Origin: Actinoplanes octamycinicus
GTDB lineage: Bacteria > Actinomycetota > Actinomycetes > Mycobacteriales > Micromonosporaceae
NCBI RefSeq assembly: GCF_014205225.1
Contig: NZ_JACHNB010000001.1
Coordinates: 3,267,501 to 3,331,500, forward strand
DNA length: 64,000 nucleotides
Direction: 5' to 3'
Shown in pieces: positions 8,518 through 15,587 of the stretch. The notes below the pieces were generated by a model. It did no database searches. It was not told the DNA's origin and worked only from the letters and a program-made list of their open reading frames with translations. The stretch's first letter is position 1. Every line of letters starts with the position of its first letter. Position numbers and translations under genes: made by a program.

Positions 8518-9696
8518 TCAAGGGGTTGGTGTGAGGGGTGTTTTAGGGTGGTGGTTGGCGGGTCCGGGTTGTGACTTTTCCGAAGTGTCGATCTTGGGGT
8601 TTGGGTCGGCCGCGCTGGAGTTCAGAGTCGCCCCCGTGTGTCCTCCCGGACCCGTCGCTGTCTGTTGTGCCGTGTGGTCGTCTTTGATCATTTGGCGGTA
8701 GACGGTGTCGGACAGGCGTCGTTTCAACGCTCGCATGGCTTCCATCGCGGTTTTGCCTTCGGCGCGTTTGCGCTGGTAGTAGGCGCGGCCGGGGGTGTCG
8801 AAGCGGAGCTGGGTGATGGCCATGATGTGCAGGACCCGGTTGATGCGCCGGTTCCCGGCCCGGTTGAGCCGGTGATGATGGTTGTCGCCGGAGGACACGT
8901 CGATGGGGGCGGTGCCGTTCCAGGTGGCGAAGTGCCCGCGGGTCGGGAAGCGGCTGATGTCGCCGATGTCGCCGAGCAGGCGGGCGGCGCCGGAGGGGCC
9001 GATGCCGTTGAGGCTGGTCAGCTGGGTGCCGGTGGCGGCCAGCACGGTCTTCAGCTGCCGGTTGGCTGCTTTGATCTTGGTGTCCAGGGTGGTGAGCTCG
9101 TCGGCCAGGTCGCCGGCCAGCTGATAGCGGGTGGCGGTGACGATGTCGCCGGCCGGGACGCTGACGCGTTCGAGCAGGGTGCGGGCCTGGTCGGTGGTCA
9201 GGTTCTTCTTCGCGCCGCCGGGGATCAGTTCGAGCAGTAGCTGGTGCAGCCGGTTGATGGTCTCGGTGCGGGTGGCGCCGAGCTGGTCGCGGCGGTCGGC
9301 CAGCAGCCGCAGCGCGACGGTGGCGCCGTCGGCGTGAACGCGGCGCAGGCCCGGGGTGCGCAGGGCGGTCACCGCGATGTGGTGCGCGTCGTGACCGTCG
9401 GTTTTACGGCCGTGCCCGGTGTCAAAGTTGCGGGCTTTCGCGGCGAGTTTCGCCGGGACGTCCAGCACGGTTTCGCCGTCGGCGACCAGCCGCTGGGCCA
9501 GGTGCCGGCCGATGCCGTTACAGCCCTCGACCGCCCACACCCGGCCGGCGTGACGGCGGCCGGCGGCGAGCATCTGCTGGTAGCCACCGGTGTCGGTGCC
9601 GTACCTGCCACGGGCCAGCACCTGTTCACGCTCGTTGATGATCTCGATCGTCGCGGACCGCTTGTGCGGATCGACTCCAATGATCAGCTGACCCAT
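8518..9696 (-). CDS. IS110-family transposase, copy A
   Basis: 392 residues from the ATG at 9696 (an upstream GTG at 9735 would add 13). The N-terminal RuvC-like DEDD domain shows the first Asp in IGVDPHKRS, the Glu in WAVEGCNG and the acidic pair in KTDGHDAHHIA. The C-terminal transposase domain has the helix-hairpin-helix-like LNGIGPSGAARLLGDIGD and then APIDVSSGDNHHH, where family members carry the catalytic serine. Enzymes of this group act as RNA-guided recombinases in the IS110/IS621 studies. The tail (~60 residues after the last helix) is low complexity. Differs from copy B by two residues (LGATRTE here, LGVARTE there). Intact, so likely active. Confidence 0.93.
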   Translation of the reverse strand: MGQLIIGVDPHKRSATIEIINEREQVLARGRYGTDTGGYQQMLAAGRRHAGRVWAVEGCNGIGRHLAQRLVADGETVLDVPAKLAAKARNFDTGHGRKTDGHDAHHIAVTALRTPGLRRVHADGATVALRLLADRRDQLGATRTETINRLHQLLLELIPGGAKKNLTTDQARTLLERVSVPAGDIVTATRYQLAGDLADELTTLDTKIKAANRQLKTVLAATGTQLTSLNGIGPSGAARLLGDIGDISRFPTRGHFATWNGTAPIDVSSGDNHHHRLNRAGNRRINRVLHIMAITQLRFDTPGRAYYQRKRAEGKTAMEAMRALKRRLSDTVYRQMIKDDHTAQQTATGPGGHTGATLNSSAADPNPKIDTSEKSQPGPANHHPKTPLTPTP

Positions 9697-9942
9697 GTAC
9701 CCGTTGACCTTCCCGTCGTCGCGGCAGAACCACACCAGCGGGAGGGCAACGCTACTTACAGCTGGGCAAACCCCTCTTCAGCCACTCCGCGCCACGGTGA
9801 CCGGCAGGGTCCAAGCCGGGAGAGAGCCACACCCCGCCATATGAGTGGGCAGCGCGGGCCTGAGCACCCTACCGATCACCTCGACCAAGCCTGGCCGGGC
9901 CGCGGTCGTACACCAAATTCTCTTTAAGTAGCGCGGGCCGGG
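9697..9942 (-). ncRNA. Candidate bridge RNA region of IS110 copy A
   Basis: The 246 bases between the transposase start and the left end contain no gene. In IS110-group elements this end encodes the bridge RNA that pairs with donor and target DNA; in IS1111-group elements it would be at the other end, but here only about 30-45 bases lie beyond the transposase stop. The RNA boundaries and loops cannot be fixed by reading alone. Confidence 0.5.
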
Positions 9943-9987
9943 GACGGCGATCTGGCCGCTGGCGCGTCCAGAGCGATCGCCGTCCCC
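9940..9987. terminator. Hairpin at the IS junction, 3' of tetR
   Basis: Perfect 13-base arms GGGGACGGCGATC (9940-9952) and GATCGCCGTCCCC (9975-9987) flank a 22-base loop. It lies 45 bases past the tetR stop on the minus strand and probably terminates it. The IS110 left end meets the outer edge of the first arm. Confidence 0.65.
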
Positions 9988-10032
9988 TTCATTGCCCGTG
10001 GGCGGTTCCGGAGATCGAACCCGCCGGTTCGG

Positions 10033-10641
10033 CTATCTCGGAAGCCAGCGCCAGTTGAGCTCGGCCGGACTGGGTGGCGGGCCGGGTAGCGGACCATCGG
10101 CGCGCAGGCCGTCGAGAAGCACGGTGAGGCAGCGGTCGCGGAGCTCGCGGGTGCGTTCCGGATCGGGGACGCGGACGGCCGCGCACATCTCCAGCAGCAG
10201 GGTCACGTCGGCCGGGCCGGCATCGGCGCGCAGGTGTGGCCGAGCCCGCTCGATCAAGCTGGTGGCCAGGTGGGAGGCCAGCGTCGCGTCGTGGTTCATC
10301 TGGTCGGTCGGGGTGAACGTGCCGGCCAGGTGGACGGTGAGCGAGTGGACGTCGGCTCGCACCACGCCGTGCAGGAAGGTGGCCAGGGCGGTCCAGCCGT
10401 CCGGCTCCTGGGCGGCGCGCTCGGCCTCGGCGATGAAGGTCCGCAGCCCCTCGTGGCAGAGCGTGCGGAGCAGCTCCTCCTTGCTCGCGTAGCGCCGGTA
10501 GAGCGCGCTGATGCCGACGCCGGCACGCTCGGCGACCGCGGAGATCGGCGCTCGCGGGTCGGACAGGAAGATCTCGCGAGCCGCGGCCAGGATCGCCTCG
10601 TTGTTGCGGACGGCCTGCTCGCCGCGTCCGGGACGCCTCAT
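10033..10641 (-). CDS. TetR-family transcriptional regulator
   Basis: 202 residues. The N-terminal helix-turn-helix is clear: AILAAAREIFLSDPRAPISA, AERAGVGISALYRRYASKEELL (two adjoining stretches). The C-terminal ligand domain is variable and ends in a proline-rich tail. It is divergent from the epoxide-hydrolase-like gene, with two operator-like palindromes between them, so it very likely represses both. TAGACT (10649-10654, minus strand) lies exactly 7 bases before the ATG with no ribosome site, suggesting a leaderless transcript, and operator 1 overlaps the region just upstream of it. Confidence 0.9.
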   Translation of the reverse strand: MRRPGRGEQAVRNNEAILAAAREIFLSDPRAPISAVAERAGVGISALYRRYASKEELLRTLCHEGLRTFIAEAERAAQEPDGWTALATFLHGVVRADVHSLTVHLAGTFTPTDQMNHDATLASHLATSLIERARPHLRADAGPADVTLLLEMCAAVRVPDPERTRELRDRCLTVLLDGLRADGPLPGPPPSPAELNWRWLPR

Positions 10642-10655
10642 GACGATCAGTCTAG

Positions 10656-10682
10656 CGGAACGGAACGAAGTATTCCGCTCCG
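10656..10682. promoter_or_regulatory. TetR operator 1
   Basis: Inverted repeat CGGAACGGAA (10656-10665), seven-base centre, TTCCGCTCCG (10673-10682). The 17-base core CGGAACGAAGTATTCCG (10661-10677) recurs at 10706-10722 with a single change. It sits directly upstream of the tetR -10 box. Confidence 0.85.
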
Positions 10683-10701
10683 CTCCTCGAGGTGCTACAT
10701 T

Positions 10702-10726
10702 GGAGCGGAACGAAGCATTCCGTTCC
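10702..10726. promoter_or_regulatory. TetR operator 2
   Basis: GGAGCGGAA (10702-10710), centre CGAAGCA, TTCCGTTCC (10718-10726); the centre of symmetry is 45 bp from that of operator 1, about four helical turns. A possible promoter for the hydrolase gene (TTCCGC at 10673-10678, 17-base spacer, TACATT at 10696-10701) ends at this operator, so binding would cover the transcription start. Confidence 0.85.
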
Positions 10727-10755
10727 GTTCAACTCGCAGCGACGAGGAGCAGGAC

Positions 10756-11874
10756 ATGGCCACGATCAGTCCCTTCCGCATCGACGTGCCCCAGGCCGAC
10801 CTGGACGACCTGCACGACCGTCTGGCCCGCGCCCGCTGGACGCCGGAGATCCCCGGTCAGGGCTGGGCCCGCGGGGTCCCGGTCGACTATCTGCGCGGCC
10901 TCGCTGACTACTGGGCCGGCGAGTTCGACTGGCGGGCCGCCGAGGCCCGGCTCAACGAGTTGCCCCAGTTCACCACCGAGGTGGACGGGCAGACCCTGCA
11001 CTTCGCGCACGTCCGCTCCGCCGACCCGGCCGCCGTCCCGCTGCTGATCAGCCACGACTGGCCGGCCTCGTTCGCGCTCTACCTGCCGGTGGTCGAGGCG
11101 CTCCGGGCGCACTTCCACCTGGTCCTGGTCAGCAACCCGGGCGTCGGCTTCTCCGGCCCGCTCACCAGCCCGGGCTGGAGCACCGCCCGGAGCGCCGCCG
11201 CGCTGAACGAGATCATGGACCGGCTCGGCTATCAGCGCTACGGCGTGCAGGGCACCGGCGGCGGCGCCTGGATCGCCGTCGAGATGGGCCGCCAGGCACC
11301 GGACCGGGTGATCGGCGTGCACGTCAACGGGCACATCACCGTCCCGTCCGGCGACCCGGCCGAGTTCGACGGGCTGACCGAGGCCGAGCAGGAGCGGCTG
11401 CGTCGCCTGCAGGAGTTCCGCGACGACCGGATGGGCTTCGCCGCGATCCAGTCGACCCGCCCGCAGACGCTGGCGTTCGGGCTGCACGACTCGCCGATCG
11501 GCCAGCTCGCCTGGATCGTCGAGAAATTCCAGGAGTGGACCGACCCGGCCGCCGCGCTGCCCGAGGACGCCGTCGGCCGGGACCTGCTGCTCACCAACGT
11601 CAGTCTGTACTGGTTCACCGGCACCGCCGGCTCCTCGGCGAACACCTACTGGGAATCCGCGCACGACCCCTCGGCCTGGGCGCCGAAGGAGCGCTCCACG
11701 GTCCCGCTCGGCGTCGCCCTGGGCGTCACCGACATCACCGTCCGGCGCTTCGCCGAGCGGGAGGCCCCGGTGACCCACTGGACCGAACTGCCCGCCGGCG
11801 GCAACTTCCTGCCGGCCGAGCAGCCCAAGCTCTTCGCCGACGACGTCACCGCCTTCTTCCACCCCGCCCCCTGA
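10756..11874 (+). CDS. Epoxide hydrolase-family protein with degenerate active site
   Basis: 372 residues; GACGAGGAGCAGGAC precedes the ATG. The N-terminal EHN region (PFRIDVPQADLDDLHDRLA, RARWTPEIP) and the alpha/beta-hydrolase core with LLTNVSLYWFTGTAGSS place it in the microsomal-type epoxide hydrolase family. Three active-site positions are changed: the family GGDWG nucleophile loop reads GTGGG (VQGTGGGAW), so the catalytic Asp is Gly; the terminal GGHF reads GGNF, so the catalytic His is Asn; and the oxyanion HGxP reads HDWP. The codons were read directly. I infer it is not a functional epoxide hydrolase and may be a binding protein or have a new activity. It is controlled by the divergent TetR. 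Confidence 0.85.
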   Translation: MATISPFRIDVPQADLDDLHDRLARARWTPEIPGQGWARGVPVDYLRGLADYWAGEFDWRAAEARLNELPQFTTEVDGQTLHFAHVRSADPAAVPLLISHDWPASFALYLPVVEALRAHFHLVLVSNPGVGFSGPLTSPGWSTARSAAALNEIMDRLGYQRYGVQGTGGGAWIAVEMGRQAPDRVIGVHVNGHITVPSGDPAEFDGLTEAEQERLRRLQEFRDDRMGFAAIQSTRPQTLAFGLHDSPIGQLAWIVEKFQEWTDPAAALPEDAVGRDLLLTNVSLYWFTGTAGSSANTYWESAHDPSAWAPKERSTVPLGVALGVTDITVRRFAEREAPVTHWTELPAGGNFLPAEQPKLFADDVTAFFHPAP

Positions 11875-11885
11875 GCACCCGCCGA

Positions 11886-11918
11886 CCGGTGCCGGCTCGC
11901 CCGCCGAGCCGGCACCGG
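11886..11918. terminator. Hairpin after the epoxide-hydrolase-like gene
   Basis: Perfect 14-base arms CCGGTGCCGGCTCG (11886-11899) and CGAGCCGGCACCGG (11905-11918) around CCCGC, 11 bases past the stop codon. No U tract. The remaining bases up to rsmE show no gene. Confidence 0.7.
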
Positions 11919-12070
11919 CGTGCGGCCGCCCTTCTCGGGCTGCGCTCGCTGACCGGCGCGTCGCGGGGTGCCGACCTGCCAGCCGCGGGGGTGGGTGAAC
12001 GAGCTCGGCTCCGCTGTTCGTGCGGTGAGGGGCCGGTGGGGGCACGGTGGGCGCGCGATAGCGTTCGGGG

Positions 12071-12805
12071 GTGTCAGCGCCGCTGTTTCTGGTTAAGAGC
12101 CTGCCCGTGGGGTCGTCGTTCACGCTCGACGGGCCGGAGGGGCATCATGCCGCGACGGTGCAGCGGCTCCGGGTCGGTGAGGCGCTGATCCTCGCGGACG
12201 GTCGCGGCGGGACGGCGTCCGCCGAGGTCGTCGCGGTGGGCCGGGGCAGCGTCGACGTCGCGGTCCGGGAGCGGGCCCAGGCGCCGGCGGCCGATCCCCG
12301 GCTGGTCGTGGTGCAGGGCATCGCCAAGGGGGACCGGGGCGAGCTGGCGGTCCAGGCGATGACCGAGACCGGCGTCGACGAGATCGTGCCGTGGGCGGCC
12401 TCCCGGTCGGTGGCCCAGTGGCGTGGCGACCGCGGCGTCAAGGCCCGCGACAAGTGGGCGGCGACCGCCCGCGAGGCCGCCAAGCAGGCCCGCCGCGCCT
12501 GGCTGCCGACGGTGGCCGGCGACCCGGACTGCTCCACCAAGCAGGTCGCCGCCCGGCTCGCCGACGCGGCCGCCGCCTTCGTGCTGCACGAGGAGGCCAC
12601 CGAGCGGCTGACCGCCGCGGCACTGCCCGCCGCCGGCGAGATCGTCCTGGTGGTCGGCCCGGAGGGCGGCATCAGCGACGCCGAGGTGGACACCTTCCGG
12701 GCGGCCGGCGCGATCCCGGTCCGCCTGGGCGACGCGGTCCTGCGGACCTCGACCGCGGGCGTCGCCGCGCTCGCCGTCCTCGCCACCCGCCTCGGCCGCT
12801 GGTGA
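12071..12805 (+). CDS. rsmE: 16S rRNA (uracil-1498-N3)-methyltransferase RsmE
   Basis: 244 residues from a GTG. The PUA-like N-terminal part (HHAATVQRLRVGEALILADG) is followed by the SPOUT methyltransferase domain with its knot motifs: GDRGELAVQAMTETGVDEIV, VLVVGPEGGISDAEVD and RLGDAVLRTSTAGVAAL. It methylates U1498 of 16S rRNA. In relatives it directly follows dnaJ; here about 3.7 kb of IS and TetR/hydrolase genes intervene. TAGCGT (12059-12064) ends six bases before the GTG and there is no ribosome site, suggesting its own leaderless promoter. The stop codon lies within the first unit of a tandem repeat. Confidence 0.93.
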   Translation: MSAPLFLVKSLPVGSSFTLDGPEGHHAATVQRLRVGEALILADGRGGTASAEVVAVGRGSVDVAVRERAQAPAADPRLVVVQGIAKGDRGELAVQAMTETGVDEIVPWAASRSVAQWRGDRGVKARDKWAATAREAAKQARRAWLPTVAGDPDCSTKQVAARLADAAAAFVLHEEATERLTAAALPAAGEIVLVVGPEGGISDAEVDTFRAAGAIPVRLGDAVLRTSTAGVAALAVLATRLGRW

Positions 12806-12960
12806 GCCGAGTGGCCAGGCGCTGGACGCTGTGAGCCGGTGCGAGGCGCTGGACGCTGTGAGCCGAGCGGTGAGGCGCTGGACGCCGTGAGCCGAGTGGT
12901 GAGGCGCTGGACGCTGTGAGCCGAGCGGTGAGGCACTGGACGCTGTGAGCCGAGGGGTGG
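12802..12960. repeat. 29-bp tandem repeat starting at the rsmE stop codon
   Basis: Units begin GTGAGCCGAG and end GGCGCTGGACGCT: 12802-12830, 12831-12857 (27 bases), 12858-12886, 12887-12915, 12916-12944, then a decayed sixth. The first unit includes the rsmE TGA. Adjacent units have no unique spacers, so this is not CRISPR. Confidence 0.88.
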
Positions 12961-13184
12961 ACGCGCTAGCCGCCGCCGTCTTCCGGCACTTGACCGTCGA
13001 CAGCCGCCCGCCATCCGTGGTGCCGATCACCTCGATCGTTGGTGGGCTGGCCGTCGGCGGGGCTGGTGGGCTCGGTCGCCGGGGGAGCCTGGCGTCGGCG
13101 GGGCGGTGATGGGTGCCGGCGCTGCCGGGTGAGGGCTTCCGGCGTACCGGAAATTGGGTCGGAAAGACGGCGGACCCGGTGCGG
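12961..13184. other. Rest of the rsmE-padR gap, no gene seen
   Basis: Beyond the tandem repeat the 379-base gap between rsmE and padR holds G-rich unique sequence without a supported reading frame, promoter or obvious hairpin. Confidence 0.5.
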
Positions 13185-13715
13185 TCAGGCGTCGTCGAGC
13201 AGGGATCGCAGGGTTTTCTCCAGCCAGGCTCGCTCGGCCTGTGACGTCGCGCGGGCGATCTCGAACATGCCCTGACGGAACGGATCGTCCACGTCGGTGG
13301 ACCTCAGGCGCTCGCCGCCCCGGGTGAAGAACGTGGCCGGGGCCGTCAGGAAGGCCAGCCGGCGGCGCAGCACCTCGGCCTGGGCCGCCCGATCAGGCAG
13401 ATGGCGCAGGAACGCCAGGACGGTGAAGTACCTGTTCCGGTCGGTGATCTCCACCTCGGACGGGGTGCGGAGCCGGCGGAGCAGCTCGGCGCGGCCCGCC
13501 TCGGTGAGCGACAGCATCTGCCGGGGCGCGGCCGACGTGCCCGGCTCGGTGCGGCGCTCCAGCAGGCCGGCCGCCTCCAGCCGGTTGATCGCCGGGTAGA
13601 GCGCGCCGTCGCTGACCGCGCGGACGTGGCCGGTCAGCGCCTTGATCCGCTCCTTCAGCTGGTAGCCGTGCAGCGGCTCGTCGTGCAGGAAACCGAGGAT
13701 CGCGAGCGCCAGCAT
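13185..13715 (-). CDS. PadR-family transcriptional regulator
   Basis: 176 residues. The N-terminal winged helix is typical: MLALAILGFLHDEPLHGYQL, KERIKALTG, VSDGALYPAINRLEAAGLLE. A longer C-terminal helical region (to residue 176) puts it in the PadR subgroup with the Vir_act_alpha_C-type dimerisation domain. AAAGGGCAGGC precedes the ATG as ribosome site. It is divergent from a MATE efflux gene with a clean palindrome between, so it most likely represses the pump and itself, as PadR/LadR-type regulators commonly do. Confidence 0.9.
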   Translation of the reverse strand: MLALAILGFLHDEPLHGYQLKERIKALTGHVRAVSDGALYPAINRLEAAGLLERRTEPGTSAAPRQMLSLTEAGRAELLRRLRTPSEVEITDRNRYFTVLAFLRHLPDRAAQAEVLRRRLAFLTAPATFFTRGGERLRSTDVDDPFRQGMFEIARATSQAERAWLEKTLRSLLDDA

Positions 13716-13767
13716 GCCTGCCCTTTCCCGGTTGTTCGGTGCCGGCCCAGCCTATATCGTTCCGTGG

Positions 13768-13784
13768 TACCTCGATTCGAGGTA
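13768..13784. promoter_or_regulatory. PadR operator
   Basis: TACCTCGA-T-TCGAGGTA is a perfect 17-base palindrome in the padR/MATE intergenic region; a further half-site CGAGGTAG (13793-13800) overlaps the MATE ribosome site, so a second dimer could block translation start as well. Confidence 0.75.
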
Positions 13785-13802
13785 GAGCGAAACGAGGTAG
13801 CG

Positions 13803-15146
13803 ATGAACCATCGGACCCCGCTGCTGCGCCTGGCCGTGCCGAACTATGTGGCGCTGCTCTCCGGCGTGCTGACCGGCATCGTCGACGTCGCCTGGGTGGC
13901 CCGGCTCGGCCCGGCCCCGGTCGCCGCGGTCGCGGTCGCCACCGGCGTGGAGAACGCGCTGCTCGGCATCGTCCTGCTGATCAACGGCGGGGTGACGGTG
14001 CGGCTCGCGGCCGCCCTGGGCGCCGGCGACCAGCCCGCCGCCCGGTCCGTCATCCGTGCCGGCTGGTGGCTGTACGCGCTGATCACCCCGGTCGTGGTGG
14101 GCGCCGGGCTGGCTCTGCGGCACCCGGTCGCCGCGGCGTTCCTCGACGACCCGGCGGCGATCCGGCTCGCCGCCGGCTACCTCGCGGTGCTCTTCCCGGG
14201 CGTGGCGATCTTCTATGCCCAGCAGGTCGTCGACGCGATCTTCGCGGGCCGGGGCGACACCCGCACCCCGATGCGCCTGGCGCTGACCGCGAACGCCCTG
14301 ATCCTGGTCCTCGACCCGCTGCTGATCTACGGACCCGGGCCGCTCCCCGCCCTCGGCGTCACCGGCGCCGCCCTGGCCACCGCGCTCGGACGTACCGTCG
14401 CCCTGGTCATCGGCCTGCTCCGGCAACGCCACCCCGGCGCGGGCGGCGCCGCGAACAACCATGCGGTGGGCGCGGTCCTGCGCACCGGCGCGCCGATCGC
14501 CGGAGACTTCCTGGTACGGATGAGCGGCGCCCTGGCCCTGCTGGCCTTCGTCGGCCGGTCCGGCGTCGCCGCCGTCGCCGCCTACGGCATCGGCCTGAAA
14601 GTCCTGTACTTCGCCACCATGGCGTTCTACGCCATCCGGAACGCCGCGACCATCCACACGCCGCGCACCCTGGCCACCCACCCGCGGCAGCGCCGCGCCA
14701 TCGGCCGCCAGGTCCTCGCCCTGGCCCTGCTCACCGGCGCCGGTGCGAGCGCCCTCTTCGCCCTGCTCGCGGCGCTGATCATGCGAGCCTTCACGGCCGA
14801 CCGGGAGGTGGCCGGGATCGGCGTGCTCTTCCTGCGCTGCGTCGGCGGCTACCTGGTGCCGATCGCCGCGGTCATCGCCCTGGCCGGCTTCCTGATGGCG
14901 GCCGGACAGGGGCCCCGGCTGTTCGCGGTCACGGTCCTCGGCACGGGCGGCCAGACGGCGCTGGCGTGGTGGCTGCCGGTTCGCTTCGGCCTGCCCGGCG
15001 TCTGGCTGGCGATGAGCTTGGCCGCGCTGCTCCAGTTGGTGCTGGTCCTGTGGCTGGCCGGGCTGCGGTTGCTGCCTCGCCGTCATCCACAGCGCGAGGT
15101 TGTCCACAGGCGCCCCGCCGCCACCCACGACTTTTCGCCACACTGA
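13803..15146 (+). CDS. MATE-family multidrug efflux transporter
   Basis: 447 residues with about twelve membrane helices in two similar halves, beginning LRLAVPNYVALLSGVLTGIV and including FPGVAIFYAQQVVDAIFAGR and GDTRTPMRLALTANALILVL, the recurring MATE patterns. MATE pumps export cationic drugs using Na+ or H+ gradients. The ATG at 13803 follows ACGAGGTAGCG; the upstream part of the open frame overlaps padR on the other strand and is not coding. Expected to be induced when the divergent PadR releases the palindrome. Confidence 0.9.
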   Translation: MNHRTPLLRLAVPNYVALLSGVLTGIVDVAWVARLGPAPVAAVAVATGVENALLGIVLLINGGVTVRLAAALGAGDQPAARSVIRAGWWLYALITPVVVGAGLALRHPVAAAFLDDPAAIRLAAGYLAVLFPGVAIFYAQQVVDAIFAGRGDTRTPMRLALTANALILVLDPLLIYGPGPLPALGVTGAALATALGRTVALVIGLLRQRHPGAGGAANNHAVGAVLRTGAPIAGDFLVRMSGALALLAFVGRSGVAAVAAYGIGLKVLYFATMAFYAIRNAATIHTPRTLATHPRQRRAIGRQVLALALLTGAGASALFALLAALIMRAFTADREVAGIGVLFLRCVGGYLVPIAAVIALAGFLMAAGQGPRLFAVTVLGTGGQTALAWWLPVRFGLPGVWLAMSLAALLQLVLVLWLAGLRLLPRRHPQREVVHRRPAATHDFSPH

Positions 15147-15587
15147 TCAGCGGGGGCTCCCCCAAGGGAAGGGCGGGGTCGGCTGATCTTGCGTTTTGGC
15201 TGGTGATGGCGCTGAGGTCAGCGGAGACGCGAATGCCGCCGTCAGTTCTGGCCGGGGCCGGCGGCGGTCATTCGGGCGTGGATACGGCTGCGGGCGTCAA
15301 CTGAGCAAGCGACCTTGCGGCGGTCATCGGGGCGTGCTCTCCACCCGGGTGGAGCGCTGGCGGTTGCTGCTGGGGGAGTGGCTGTCGCTTCGATGGTGTG
15401 CTGGCGGTCGCTCTTGCGTGGCTGTTGTCCGGGTGGGGTGCTGGTGCTCGCTGGCAGGGGTGGCTGCCGCCTGGGGGTGGTGTGTTGGTGGTTGCCGTCG
15501 GGCTGGCTGTCACCCAGGCGGAGCGCTCGTGGCCGATGTCCGCCTGTGAGTGCCGCTCGGGTGGAGCGGCAGGGGGTTGAGCGCCAG
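15147..15587. other. Gene-free stretch with degenerate repeats
   Basis: Just past the MATE stop, GATCAGC and GCTGATC (about 15145-15187) with an inner GGGGGCTCCCCC can form a hairpin followed by a short T-rich run, a probable terminator. Further on, near-copies of GCGGCGGTCAT..GGGCGTG occur twice (near 15264 and 15317), and T/G-rich imperfect repeats (GGTGCTGG-, GCTGGC-) fill the rest, like an old eroded minisatellite. A 117-codon frame here has no recognisable protein features. Confidence 0.5.

Larger units (their letters stand above)
8490..9942 (-). mobile_element. IS110-family insertion sequence, copy A
   Basis: The block 8490-9942 matches 50124-51576 in reverse complement over the same 1453 bases, with only a handful of substitutions seen by eye. 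It carries one DEDD transposase gene, has no terminal inverted repeats or target duplication that I can see, and has a long noncoding end upstream of the transposase; all three are IS110 traits. Similarity continues for 18 bases past the right end (to 8472) with two mismatches, so the true right boundary may lie there. The left end abuts a hairpin at 9940-9987. Confidence 0.93.

Noticed and set aside
8468..8701. Small plus-strand frame at the end of IS copy A
   Set aside because: It is the antisense of the transposase C-terminus; no support.
15196..15549. 117-codon frame on the plus strand
   Set aside because: No domain, odd Cys/Gly/Trp-rich composition and location in degenerate repeats; most likely chance.
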